This document shows positions 1 to 10,474 of a DNA stretch of 64,000 nt, in pieces. This DNA comes from Paraburkholderia ultramafica (GTDB taxonomy: Bacteria > Pseudomonadota > Gammaproteobacteria > Burkholderiales > Burkholderiaceae): assembly GCF_902859915.1 (NCBI RefSeq), contig NZ_CADIKK010000028.1, forward strand, positions 1 to 64,000, read 5' to 3'. Position numbers and translations under genes: made by a program. The notes under the pieces were generated by a model. It was given only the letters and a program-made list of their open reading frames with translations, ran no database searches and was not told where the DNA came from. Positions within the stretch are counted from its first letter, which is position 1; each line of letters opens with the position of its first letter.

Positions 1-8
1 GTTTACGC

Positions 9-251
9 GTGCATGAGAACCGCGCACATCTCATTTCACGCGTACATGCGATTCGCGTGCCGGTTGCCGCGCCCACATTCCCCGAAAAACAGAAAGCGGC
101 CGTGAAAGCGCAGTTTCTATCCCTTTCTGATAATATCCTCAACGTCATAAGCCAGCGCATACGCTGGTACTCAATTCGTATCCCTGAGATTGACCCGGTT
201 CGACGGATGGATTTGCAGTTGAATCTAATGCGGTGTGGCACCTCCCGATAA
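9..251 (+). other. possible truncated coding remnant, unknown
   Basis: An open frame of about 80 codons starts with GTG near the window edge and runs into the IS3 border. The product is basic with a patch reading VISQRIRWYSIRIPEIDPVRR. I do not recognise a family. It could be the tail of a gene cut by the IS3 element or by the window edge, or simply a chance frame. No ribosome binding site is visible because the upstream sequence is outside the window. Confidence 0.2.
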
Positions 252-1190
252 GGTTGAATCGCGGGTTGTCCACGGCCGGGCGGCGGGTCGCCTGTCACGA
301 CCACGACGCTGCCCGGCGGTGGACAACCCGCGCGGCGATAAGCTTAGATCTTGCGCATGCAGGTTTTCGAACTCGAGCGGTGAACAGTAGCCGATGCTGC
401 TGTGCAGGCGGCGTATGTTGTACCAGCTCTCCAGAAACGAGAAGAGACGCCGCCGTGCCTGTTCGTGGGTCGCGAAGTGTTCGCGACAGAGCAGTTCGGC
501 TTCGAGTGTGCCGAAGAACGACTCGCACATCGCGTTGTCGTAAGCATCACCGGCCGTGCCCATCGATGGCTGTACGCCTGCTTCGCGGCAGCGCCGTCCA
601 AAGGCAATGGATGTGTATTGGCAGCCGTGGTCGGAATGTAGCATCACACCTTCATGGCGTCGTTGCTGCAACGCCATGTCCAGCGCGCGCAACATCAGTT
701 CGGTGTACAGATGGTTGGACATCGCCCAGCCAACGATGCGACGGCTAAACACATCCAGCACGACCCCCAGATAGAGGAATCCTTCACCCGTGGGTACATA
801 GGTCGCATCTGCGACCCACAGCACGTTTGCCGCGTCGGCACTGAAGTGCCGGCGCACCAGATCAGGCGCACGCCGGGCGCCTGCGCGTGGCCGTGTGGTG
901 CGCGGCCAGCGCCGCCGGCTTGCCCCGCACAGACCCGCCATACGCATGAGGCGCGCCACCCGCTTGCGCCCCACGTGTACGCCTTCGCGCGCGAGCTGCG
1001 CATGGATACGCGGTGCCCCATACGTGCCGCGCGAACTCGCATGTAGCGTGCGGATGTGCGCCAGCAGTTGCGCATCGCTACGTGTGTGCATCGCGGGCTC
1101 TCGCACCAGCCACGTGTAATAGCCGCTCGTCGAGACGCCGAGCAGCCGTGCCATCATTGCAATGGGCCAGCGGGCCCGGTTCGCTTTCAT
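225..1190 (-). CDS. IS3-family transposase OrfB (DDE integrase core)
   Basis: This is the catalytic half of an IS3-type transposase, which cuts and joins element ends. An HTH_21-like N-terminus (SGYYTWL, RGTYGAPRIHAQL) is followed by an rve core. The DDE triad is visible as VADATYV, LHSDHGCQYTS and the Glu in DNAMCESFFGTLEAELL. I start it at the ATG at 1190 (MKANRARWPIAMMARLLG), which matches the usual OrfB start; the open frame itself extends to 1364. No OrfA frame precedes it, so the element cannot make the normal OrfAB fusion and is probably inactive unless complemented. The C-terminal tail reads through an inverted repeat at 261-332. Confidence 0.85.
   Translation of the reverse strand: MKANRARWPIAMMARLLGVSTSGYYTWLVREPAMHTRSDAQLLAHIRTLHASSRGTYGAPRIHAQLAREGVHVGRKRVARLMRMAGLCGASRRRWPRTTRPRAGARRAPDLVRRHFSADAANVLWVADATYVPTGEGFLYLGVVLDVFSRRIVGWAMSNHLYTELMLRALDMALQQRRHEGVMLHSDHGCQYTSIAFGRRCREAGVQPSMGTAGDAYDNAMCESFFGTLEAELLCREHFATHEQARRRLFSFLESWYNIRRLHSSIGYCSPLEFENLHAQDLSLSPRGLSTAGQRRGRDRRPAARPWTTRDSTLSGGATPH
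261..332. repeat. imperfect inverted repeat at IS3 OrfB end
   Basis: GCGGGTTGTCCACGGCCGGG at 261-280 is mirrored by the complement CCCGGCGGTGGACAACCCGC at 312-331, leaving a spacer of about 30 bases. It lies inside the 3' end of the transposase frame. It may be an element terminus or a stable hairpin. Confidence 0.5.
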
Positions 1191-1234
1191 GAATCCGTAC
1201 CGCCCTTCGGTGGAATGGATCCCGTCTCCCTCGC

Positions 1235-1269
1235 GAACCAGGCTGCCGCGTGAGAGAACCAGGCTGCCG
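1235..1269. repeat. two direct repeats of GAACCAGGCTGCCG
   Basis: The 14-mer occurs at 1235-1248 and 1256-1269, and each copy is followed by a TGAGA-type sequence. The spacing of about 21 bp and the GTGAGA tail resemble the tandem end repeats of IS21-type elements. They sit just upstream of OrfB and may mark the end of another, lost element. Confidence 0.4.
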
Positions 1270-1575
1270 GTGTGAGAATGGAATGAGCGCCTCCCACCCG
1301 TGAGCGGTGGAGATGGAAGGTAAGAAGGTGGGTCCTCACGGGGCGACGGCATCAAAGTGCCCAAAACGGTAGATCATAGAGATTTTCCAAAGCCAGACCG
1401 GAGGACCCGAATGCCGCGCGTCAATCAAGGTGAGAGCAGCGCGTCAATGAGGATGAGAGTACAGGCGTGGCGTCAGCGGTGAAGGGCGTAGCCCGGAACC
1501 GCTGACGCCACGCCGCGCCGAGGAGCCCCCCGTCATTGGAGAGCCTTGTCGGTGGTCGCGGTAGATCGGGTATGA

Positions 1576-3943
<2,368 letters not shown>

Positions 3944-3947
<4 letters not shown>

Positions 3948-4255
3948 CGAGCAACTCACAACTGAATGTCGTCACGCGTGATGGCACATCCGATGCGTCG
4001 CCGGCGACGTCCATCCCGCGCACTGCCGCGCAACGGCAACGCGCGTACCGCCTACGGCGCAAACGAGCCGTCATCGACGCCATTGGCGAAGAGACCTGTG
4101 CGTCACGCGTTACATTGCTGAGCCTGCTCAGTGATGGGTTGGCGGCACTGGATGCCGGTGGGACTCCGACGATGCTCATTGAAATCAAACGCAACAGCGT
4201 AAAGCGCGTGCTCAACGCCATCGTCACGCGTTACGGAATCGATCTCACCGACTGA
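3944..4255 (+). CDS. third small ORF of the IS21 element, unknown function
   Basis: A 103-residue product whose ATG overlaps the istB TGA, so it is likely co-translated with istA and istB. The middle contains a strongly basic stretch (RTAAQRQRAYRLRRKRAVID), followed by a helical segment and the C-terminal run VKRVLNAIVTRYGIDLTD. Most IS21 elements carry only istA and istB, so this is an accessory ORF. It could be a DNA-binding or regulatory passenger. It ends 5 bases before the right terminal repeat. No known domain was recognised. Confidence 0.6.
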
Positions 4256-4302
4256 TGCACTGTTCTCATCCTGATTGACGCGCGGCGCGCGCGATGCTCG
4301 CC

Positions 4303-4428
4303 AGCGTCAATCAACAAGTGCGCGTCAATCAATAATCGCTTGCCAGCGTCAATCAACATGGGCACCATCAACCTCGCCGCGACATTCTCATCTTGTTTGT
4401 CGCGCGTCTCTCATCCAAATTGTCGCGC
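4303..4428. repeat. second set of IS21-like terminal repeats without a transposase
   Basis: Three direct copies of GCGTCAATCAA (4304-4314, 4322-4332, 4346-4356) match the left-end motif of the neighbouring IS21. Two tandem 23-bp units follow at 4383-4405 and 4406-4428, both ending TGTCGCGC and both containing TCTCATC. These are diverged relatives of the right-end repeat at 4261-4283 (5 differences for the first unit). They look like left and right ends with no interior, that is, a solo-end or MITE-like derivative, or the remains of a related element. Confidence 0.5.
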
Positions 4429-4448
4429 CACATCGATAAACCGCTGCG

Positions 4449-4647
4449 CCTGATGATGCGCGACCGGCGGCCGATCTATCGCCGGCCTCTGAAAATGCTC
4501 ACGCGTACCGAGCGGATTCAAGCAGGGTGGTGGGATGGCAATATTGTCGAACGGGATTACTACGTCGCGGACGACGATCGTTGCCACATGGTCTGGGTGT
4601 ATCGCGAGCGTCTTAACGAGTGGTATTTGCAGGGCTTGTTCGGCTGA
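4449..4647 (+). pseudogene. imuB: imuB C-terminal fragment (Y-family polymerase-like mutasome subunit)
   Basis: The frame encodes a run containing ERIQAGWWDGNIVERDYYVA and ending WYLQGLFG. This is the characteristic C-terminal signature of ImuB/DNA polymerase Y-like proteins (GWWDG, RDYFVA and WYLHGLF in the family). Only about 65 residues remain of a protein of roughly 500. The fragment starts immediately after IS21-like end repeats, so the rest was probably removed by element activity. It is followed 5 bases later by a dnaE2 start-like ATG, the normal gene order of imuA-imuB-dnaE2. Confidence 0.7.
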
Positions 4648-4652
4648 GCATC

Positions 4653-5180
4653 ATGACAACCTTCCTGCCATCCCCCTCTTGCAGCAGGGCGTCCGCATCC
4701 CCATGAACTCGTCGAACAGGCGATGTCGGGCGGCGATAGCGCGCTCGCGATCATCGACGAATGCTCACTGGCGGCGCGTCGTGCCTGCGCACACGGCGCT
4801 GAGAGAAATCAGACAGGAACGGGAGCGTCAACAGAACGACCGTGCGGGCAAGACACAAGCCGCGCACGCAGAAGCGTGCCCAGAAGATGCCGACGATCTG
4901 GTTCGATCAATGTGATCGTCTGGCCATCGTTCGTGGAAAAGCAGCGTAAAGCGTTGCTGGGTTCATCGTTGCTGGCGGTCTACGGTATTTTGCAACGCGA
5001 CGACGGCGTCGCGACTGGCGGCGACAATGCCGGCCACGCCGGCAACGTGGTGAACGCCAAACGCAGGCCCAGGGAAAACGGAAAAACCAGGGCGAGGTGA
5101 TCCATCTCGTCGCCCATCGTCTCGCGGACCACAGCGACTGGCTCGGCGAACTGGCCACGGCGAGCCGCGATTTTCATTGA
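4653..5180 (+). pseudogene. dnaE2: dnaE2 remnant: N-terminus joined to C-terminus, frameshifted
   Basis: DnaE2 is the error-prone DNA polymerase III alpha subunit. Near the start a frame reads HPHELVEQA then SALAIIDECSLA, matching the PHP-domain start of DnaE2 (HPEELVERA, ALAITDECSLAG). About 170 bases later comes NVIVWPSFVEKQRKALLGSS and LLAVYGILQRD, which is the extreme C-terminus. After a frameshift near 5070 it continues GEVIHLVAHRLADHS and ATASRDFH up to the stop. About 900 internal residues are missing. The gene is dead. Confidence 0.7.
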
Positions 5181-5222
5181 AGCCGGCTGGCCGTGGTCAA
5201 GCAAAGGCGCGCATGCCCGATG

Positions 5223-6143
5223 TCAGGCGGCCGTTTCGCCGCGCCACGGAAATGCGGCCAGCACTTGCCGAATCGCCGTGTCGAATGGTGTGCGGCGGCC
5301 GATCCCGAGCGCCTCCAACTGGCTCGATGCCAGATGGCAGTTATGCGGACGAGGCGTCGCATCGGTCGGGGTGGACTGCGGCGTCAGGTTCGCATCGAGC
5401 TGCAATGCTTCGGCGAGGCGCACGGCGATCTCGTACTTGGTCATCGGTTCGTCGCCCGACCATTGCACGATGCCGCGGATCGTTTCGCCATGCGCATGCC
5501 GTTCGAGCATTTGCCGGATCACTAACGCGACGTCCGGCGTGAAGGTGGGATAGCGGATCGCCCACGCATCCATCACGGCGGATCTGCCATTCGATGACGC
5601 CGATGCGGCAATCGCCGGCACGAGACTCGTCACCGCCGATTCGGCCCAACTGACGATCGGCCCATACAGCAGCGGCAAACGCAGCACGCAGCCGAGGTCG
5701 GTCGTTGCCGTCAGCGCGCGCTCGCCGTCGAGCTTGCTATGCCCGTACGCGTTGAGCGGCGCGGGCGTGGAGTCGTGCCGATAGGGCGGGTGGGTGCCGT
5801 TGAACACGTAGTCGGTGGAGATCGACAGCGTCCATGCGCCGCGCCGGTTTGCCGCCGCAGCCAGGGTGCGCACTGCGTCGACATTCAGCGCGCGGGCAAG
5901 CGCCGGATCGTGCTCGCACACATCCGGCCGACGTTCCGCCGCGGCAATCACGAGCGCGTCCGGCGCTTCGCGCTCGACAAACTGCTCGACCGCCTGCGCG
6001 TCACGAATATCCAGTGCGACGGTGTTCGGCGCCGGTCGGCTGAACGCCGTGGCAACGACTTGCCAGTCCGCCTGCCGCGCCAGTTCGTCGACGAGCGCGC
6101 GGCCGAGCAGCCCGGACGCGCCAATGACGACAACTTTGAACAT
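5223..6143 (-). CDS. SDR-family sugar-nucleotide / dTDP-4-dehydrorhamnose reductase-like protein
   Basis: This 306-residue extended short-chain reductase has the N-terminal Rossmann motif GASGLLGR, an STDYVFNG segment and the catalytic YGHSK (Tyr-x-x-x-Lys). It resembles RmlD and the MAT2B-like subgroup rather than a committed rhamnose gene, because no rml neighbours are present. It starts 13 bases after the HMA protein gene on the same strand, so the two are probably co-transcribed. The substrate cannot be assigned from sequence. Confidence 0.8.
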   Translation of the reverse strand: MFKVVVIGASGLLGRALVDELARQADWQVVATAFSRPAPNTVALDIRDAQAVEQFVEREAPDALVIAAAERRPDVCEHDPALARALNVDAVRTLAAAANRRGAWTLSISTDYVFNGTHPPYRHDSTPAPLNAYGHSKLDGERALTATTDLGCVLRLPLLYGPIVSWAESAVTSLVPAIAASASSNGRSAVMDAWAIRYPTFTPDVALVIRQMLERHAHGETIRGIVQWSGDEPMTKYEIAVRLAEALQLDANLTPQSTPTDATPRPHNCHLASSQLEALGIGRRTPFDTAIRQVLAAFPWRGETAA

Positions 6144-6156
6144 GGTCTGAACTCGC

Positions 6157-6390
6157 TTAGCGGGCTGTGCCGCCGGTTGCCGTTCCGCTCGCGACGGCGG
6201 TAACCGTGTAACCGGCGTCGTCGATGGCGGCCTTCAGCGTGTCGACCGGTTGCGCCGAGTCGACCACCACACGGCCGGACGCGAGATCGACCTGAACCTG
6301 CGCGGCTGCATCGTGTTCGCGAATGGCGTTGGTGACGGCCGCGACACAATGCTGGCAGCTCATGCCATTAACCTTGAATTCGATTGTCAT
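6157..6390 (-). CDS. HMA-domain copper chaperone (CopZ-like)
   Basis: This 77-residue cytoplasmic metallochaperone has the metal site GMSCQHC near residue 10 and the ferredoxin-like HMA fold pattern (AIREHDAAAQVQVDL, AAIDDAGYTV). I start it at the ATG at 6390 (MTIEFKVNG) because it gives the standard HMA start and is preceded by a GAGG site; a longer frame reaches 6414. It is divergent from a CueR-like regulator, with a shared palindromic operator, so copper-responsive expression is likely. No CopA ATPase gene lies beside it. Confidence 0.88.
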   Translation of the reverse strand: MTIEFKVNGMSCQHCVAAVTNAIREHDAAAQVQVDLASGRVVVDSAQPVDTLKAAIDDAGYTVTAVASGTATGGTAR

Positions 6391-6458
6391 CAGGATTGCC
6401 TCGGGAAAAATCAATATTACGGTAGTTGAATTATGCCTGCCGATCCGTACTTCAGTGT

Positions 6459-6490
6459 CTGGACCTTCCCATCATGGGAAGGTGTACGAT
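6459..6490 (+). promoter_or_regulatory. CueR/MerR-type operator-promoter
   Basis: A 21-bp dyad at 6463-6483 (ACCTTCCC, 5 bases, GGGAAGGT) lies between a -35-like CTGGAC (6459-6464) and a -10-like TACGAT (6485-6490) with a 20-bp spacer. Over-long spacers with a dyad inside are the hallmark of MerR-family promoters. It sits between the chaperone and regulator genes and can control both. Confidence 0.75.
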
Positions 6491-6515
6491 CGACTGACAC
6501 CTTGAGGAAACAGTC

Positions 6516-6938
6516 ATGAATATCGGCGAAGCGGCCCGCACATCGGGCGTCACGGCGAAGATGATTCGCTACTACGAAAGCGTTGGCTTGCTGACGGCAA
6601 AAGCGCGCACCAGTGCTGGCTACCGCGTATACGGTCCGCAGGAGGTCCATTCGCTGCGCTTTATCCGGCAGGCGCGCCGGCTCGGCTTTCTGGTCGAAGA
6701 CATTCGCCGGCTGCTGGCGTTGTGGCACGATCGCTCGCGCGCCAGCGCCGAAGTGAAGCAGATTGCGCTGGAACACGTCGCGGAGCTCGACCGCCGTATC
6801 GCCGAACTCACCGAAATGCGCGATACCCTTGCTCATCTGGCCAATCACTGCCATGGCGACGATCGCCCCGACTGTCCGATTATCGAGCGCCTTGCCGATA
6901 CGAATCTTGTTTCGGGGAAGGCTTGTCATCCCATTTGA
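6516..6938 (+). CDS. cueR: MerR-family copper-responsive regulator (CueR/HmrR-like)
   Basis: This 140-residue regulator has the MerR winged HTH (NIGEAARTSGVTAKMIRYYE, SAGYRVYG) and a dimerisation helix. The C-terminal metal loop has two cysteines seven residues apart (CHGDDRPDC), which is the CueR pattern for Cu(I)/Ag(I). In this family the protein untwists a long-spacer promoter when it binds metal. The gene is divergent from a CopZ-like chaperone and preceded by a matching dyad, which supports copper sensing. Confidence 0.88.
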   Translation: MNIGEAARTSGVTAKMIRYYESVGLLTAKARTSAGYRVYGPQEVHSLRFIRQARRLGFLVEDIRRLLALWHDRSRASAEVKQIALEHVAELDRRIAELTEMRDTLAHLANHCHGDDRPDCPIIERLADTNLVSGKACHPI

Positions 6939-6949
6939 TGTGCGTTGAC

Positions 6950-7242
6950 GGGATAGGTGCAACCTAGGGTGTGAATTTGTTGCAACCTGGTGGCAATTTG
7001 CACCAATTATGTGCAATAAAATTTGGGGTGGCATCCAAGACCACTAAAATTTCATCTTGAGTCGAGCCAAATCAAGAACTTATACGCACTGCTAGCGTGC
7101 ACCATTCCAAAACGGAATGCACGTCATGCGGGCATTTCACTAGTCAGGTTGCACCATAGGGTTATAATTCGGGTTAACCCTTTTACGGGAAATCCCTGAT
7201 GTCCAAATCACCGGGGATTCAATCTGATCCTTGGAGAACATC
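6950..7242 (+). promoter_or_regulatory. long leader of the DUF3563 gene with repeats and a hairpin
   Basis: This 290-base gap holds several copies of a TTGCAACC/TTGCACCA-type motif (near 6957, 6983, 6997 and 7149). It also contains a -10-like TATAAT at 7163-7168, a perfect palindrome GGGTTAACCC at 7171-7180, and a stem formed by AATCCCTGAT (7191-7200) with ATCACCGGGGATT (7207-7219). A good ribosome binding site (TTGGAGAA) follows. Together these suggest a regulated 5' leader, but no named riboswitch is recognised. Confidence 0.4.
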
Positions 7243-7389
7243 ATGTTTGCATTGATTCTTGAAAAGCTGAGCGCCTGGTTTGAAACCGCCGAACGTAGCC
7301 GCCGGGAAGCCTACCTGGCATCGTCGTCGGACATCGTTCAGCTTGAACAGCGTATCCGCTCGCTCGAAACCAACGGCTACTCGCTGTAA
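7243..7389 (+). CDS. DUF3563 family small protein
   Basis: A 48-residue protein reading MFALILEKLSAWFETAERSR and ending RIRSLETNGYSL, with a central YLASSSDIVQLEQ. It matches DUF3563, a short family widespread in Burkholderiaceae with no defined biochemical role. The predicted protein is a short amphipathic helix followed by a second helix. TTGGAG lies 9 bases upstream of the ATG. The function is unknown; an elaborate upstream region suggests conditional expression. Confidence 0.85.
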   Translation: MFALILEKLSAWFETAERSRREAYLASSSDIVQLEQRIRSLETNGYSL

Positions 7390-7618
7390 GTTTCATCTGC
7401 TTCGAGTTTGACCCGGCTGCGCTCGATGCGCGGCGATTGTAGTACAGTGTCGAGCCCCGTCGATTCGGGGCTTTGTCACATCTGGACCCTGAGAATTGCC
7501 CGGCAAACGGTGCTCGAACGCTATGCTTGGCGAATACCGACTAGCCTGGCGGCTAATGCCGAGGTAAGGTAAAGTGTTCTCCGCGCAATCCGGCATTCTC
7601 AACCCAACCGGTCCGCCT

Positions 7619-7963
7619 ATGTCCTCTGTCCGCTCGCCCCAATCCATCCTGGCCGTAGCCGCTGCAGCCTTGCTGACGACGGTTTTCGCCGTCCCGACGG
7701 CGTTCGCCACGCCGGACAGCGCCCGCAGACCGGTGATCGTCGACTCGCAGGGCGGCATCATCAATGGCCAGAGCGGCACGGTGGTGCAGACCGGGCCGCT
7801 ATCGTGGCAGCCGATCGTCGGCGCGCAGCCCATCGCAACGCCCACCGAGCTGGCGCTGCCGGAGTCGTCGATACCGATCGTTGTCGCGCCTTATATTCAA
7901 TTGCCCGCGGGTGGTGGCGCGCCGCCACGACCACAGCCCCGTCCGCTGCCTCCTTCGCAATAA
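7619..7963 (+). CDS. small exported Pro-rich protein, unknown
   Basis: A 114-residue product with a Sec-type signal peptide (SILAVAAAALLTTVFAVPTA, cleavage probably after FAT or AFA) and a mature part rich in Gly and Val, ending in a Pro/Arg tail (APPRPQPRPLPPSQ). There are no cysteines. I chose the ATG at 7619 because the signal peptide then starts near the N-terminus; an upstream GTG at 7574 is possible. It is probably a periplasmic or surface protein; no domain was recognised. Confidence 0.6.
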   Translation: MSSVRSPQSILAVAAAALLTTVFAVPTAFATPDSARRPVIVDSQGGIINGQSGTVVQTGPLSWQPIVGAQPIATPTELALPESSIPIVVAPYIQLPAGGGAPPRPQPRPLPPSQ

Positions 7964-8231
7964 GCGTCGTCGGCGCGATTTCTTCCGGCGGTTCTGATTC
8001 ATCCCCGTTGACACTTCGACGCCCGGCACGCGCCTGGCCGCCGCTCGCGCATCCGCGCATGACTTCAGCTCGTGCAGGCGTGACGACTCGTGAGCGGCAT
8101 TGGGGTTTGGGCGCATGGCGCGAGCGAAACCGTCCGACGACAATCGTTTCGCAGCGTCTCGCCAGCGGACCGAGCGATCCTGATCGCGCCGCGTCACCGC
8201 TTCGAATGAAAACAGAACAAGGAGACATCAG

Positions 8232-9272
8232 ATGTCCATTCACTGGATCCGGCGTGCGACGAGTGCCTGCGTGACACTTCTCGCGCTTGCCGTGCCGCCC
8301 GGCGTCGCGCTCGCCAAAGACACGCCTGAGATGCCCGCGCTGACAATGGCCGTCGGCGGTTTGCCCGGCCTCTACTATTTGCCGGTACTTGCCGCGCATC
8401 AACTGGGCTATTTCAAGGACGAAGGGCTCGACGTCACGCTCGAAGATTTCGCGGGTGGATCGAAGGCGCTGGAAGCGGTGGTCGGCGGCAGCGCCGACGT
8501 GGGCGCGGGGGCGTTCGAGCACACGCTGTTCATGCAGGCAAAGGGGCAGCACTACCGGGCGTTTGCGCTGATGGGCCGCGCGCCGCAGATCGTCGTCGCG
8601 GTGGTGAAGTCGAAGGCCGATCAGTTCAAGTCGCTGGCGGACTTCAAGGGCGCGAAAGTCGGCGTGAGCGCGCCGGGTTCGTCGACGGATCTCGTGCTTA
8701 CCGTGGCTTTGCGCAAAGCCGGTGTGCAACGTAGCGAGATTTCGGCGATCGGTGTGGGCAGCGGTGCCACGGTGCTGGCTGCCGTGAGTAGCGGCCAGAT
8801 CGACGCGCTCTCCAACGTCGATCCGATGATGACCAAGCTCACACGCAGCGGTGCGATCAAGGTGCTGGTCGATACGCGTACGGTGAAAGGCACGCAGGAG
8901 GTATTCGGCGGGACGATGCCCGCGGCGACGCTCTACGCATCGGAGAGTTTCATCCAGAAGAATCCGAAGACGACGCAGGCGCTCGCCAATGCGATCGTGC
9001 GCGCAAACCACTGGTTGCAGACCGCGAGCGATGCCGATTTGCTGAAGATGGTGCCGCCGGCTTATCTGCTCAACGACTCGGCGCTTTATGTGGAAGCCTT
9101 CCACAACGTGCGCGACGCGTATTCACCGGATGGCTTGATGCCGGCCGACGGCCCGGCGACTTCGTTGCGCGCGCTGGCGTCGTTCGATAGCCGGCTTGAT
9201 CCGAAAAAGATCGACCTGAACGCTACCTATACGAACGACTTCGCCCGTAAGGCCGCGGCGCAGCTGAAGTAA
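8232..9272 (+). CDS. ABC transporter substrate-binding protein (NMT1/SsuA-like)
   Basis: This 346-residue periplasmic binding protein has a signal peptide (CVTLLALAVPPGVALAK). The fold signature of NMT1/TauA/SsuA binding proteins is visible: YYLPVLAAHQLGYFKDEGLD, GGSKALEAVVGGSADVG and VGVSAPGSSTDLVLTVAL. Family members bind aliphatic sulfonates, nitrate or pyrimidine precursors for import. A strong AAGGAGA site precedes the ATG. No permease or ATPase gene is adjacent, so it is an orphan or works with a distant transporter. Confidence 0.85.
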   Translation: MSIHWIRRATSACVTLLALAVPPGVALAKDTPEMPALTMAVGGLPGLYYLPVLAAHQLGYFKDEGLDVTLEDFAGGSKALEAVVGGSADVGAGAFEHTLFMQAKGQHYRAFALMGRAPQIVVAVVKSKADQFKSLADFKGAKVGVSAPGSSTDLVLTVALRKAGVQRSEISAIGVGSGATVLAAVSSGQIDALSNVDPMMTKLTRSGAIKVLVDTRTVKGTQEVFGGTMPAATLYASESFIQKNPKTTQALANAIVRANHWLQTASDADLLKMVPPAYLLNDSALYVEAFHNVRDAYSPDGLMPADGPATSLRALASFDSRLDPKKIDLNATYTNDFARKAAAQLK

Positions 9273-9467
9273 GCGCACAGACGGGCGGCGGGAAACCCGG
9301 TTGCGCGCGCTATACGCTGTACTTTGGCAGCCGATGCGCGCGCGGCCCGCAACAGATTCGCTTGTCGTGACGCACTCGCCGAAACCCGCAGCGCGAGCAT
9401 GCAATAAAGCTCGCTTGCGCCGACACGCGCATTGGTAACCGTAACTGCAATCTGCCCGCGGCAAACC

Positions 9468-10313
9468 TCAGTCGCCGCGATACTCCACCTTGAAGTCCGC
9501 GGCCTTGTCCTCGCCGAGCGTTTTGACCAGCCAGGGCATCTGCTCTTTCAGCATTTTCGCCAGCGTATACGGCGGGTTCAGAATGAACATGCCGCTGCCG
9601 AAGAGTCCGAAGCCATCCGCTGGCGGATTGCTGACAGTCAGGCTCACGTGGATCCAGTTACGCTCCTGCAGCTTCTTCAACTGATCGGGGAAACGCTGCG
9701 ATTCCGGGCGCTTCACCTGCGGATACCAGACCGCATAGGTGCCGGTCGGAAAGCGCTTCAGGCTCTCTTCGACACAGCGCAGCGTGCGTGTGTAATCGCG
9801 CTTGTCCTCGTACGACGGATCGAGCAGCACCAGCGCGCGGCGCGGCGCCGGCGGCAGCAGCGCGAGGATGCCATCGAAGCCGTCGCCCGCGTAAAGCATC
9901 GCACGGCGGCCCGCGTCGCGGAAATTGTGGCGCAGTACGTCGATTTCGGTGGTGTGCAGTTCGAACAGACGCATGCGGTCCTGTTCGCGCAACTGCCGCC
10001 ACGCGATATACGGCGAGCCGGGATAGAAGCGCAACTGGCCGTCCGGATTGAGCGCGCTCACTTCATCGACGTATTCGGCGAAGAGCGGCGGCAGATCGTT
10101 GCGCTCCCACAGTTTGGCGATGCCCGTCTGGAATTCGCCGGTTTTGGTCGCGTAGCCTTCCTTCAGCGAATAGACGCCGGCGCCCGCATGCGTGTCGATA
10201 TACCAGTAGGCTTTGTCCTTCTGGCCGAGGTAGCGCAATAGCTGCAACACGACGGCGTGTTTCAGAACGTCGGCGTGATTGCCTGCATGAAAGGCGTGGC
10301 GGTAGCTGAGCAT
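9468..10313 (-). CDS. rlmJ: 23S rRNA (adenine(2030)-N6)-methyltransferase RlmJ
   Basis: This 281-residue SAM-dependent methyltransferase has the family's characteristic start MLSYRHAFHAGNHADVLKH, a SAM-region YIDTHAGAGVY and the catalytic motif LLDPSYE (DPPY class). It methylates A2030 of 23S rRNA. I start it at the ATG at 10313; a longer open frame to 10484 would overlap the next gene and lies outside the family length. A single gene, apparently not in an operon. Confidence 0.92.
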   Translation of the reverse strand: MLSYRHAFHAGNHADVLKHAVVLQLLRYLGQKDKAYWYIDTHAGAGVYSLKEGYATKTGEFQTGIAKLWERNDLPPLFAEYVDEVSALNPDGQLRFYPGSPYIAWRQLREQDRMRLFELHTTEIDVLRHNFRDAGRRAMLYAGDGFDGILALLPPAPRRALVLLDPSYEDKRDYTRTLRCVEESLKRFPTGTYAVWYPQVKRPESQRFPDQLKKLQERNWIHVSLTVSNPPADGFGLFGSGMFILNPPYTLAKMLKEQMPWLVKTLGEDKAADFKVEYRGD

Positions 10314-10474
10314 GATGAGGAAACGCTGAAAGAGGGCATGCCGGTCCCGGGCGGATTCGGCGGTGCGGGTGCAATGCGGCGGCACAGCGGGCAAACAGCG
10401 CCGGTGTGCAGCGCGGTCGCGTATTGTACGCGACGCCGCGTTGCGCTTCCCGGTAAGTTCCGGCTCGAGTCCGG

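Noticed and set aside
7761-9104. 447-codon minus-strand frame opposite the binding protein gene
   Set aside because: Composition is typical antisense (His/Arg-rich); the plus strand carries the signal peptide and NMT1 motifs.
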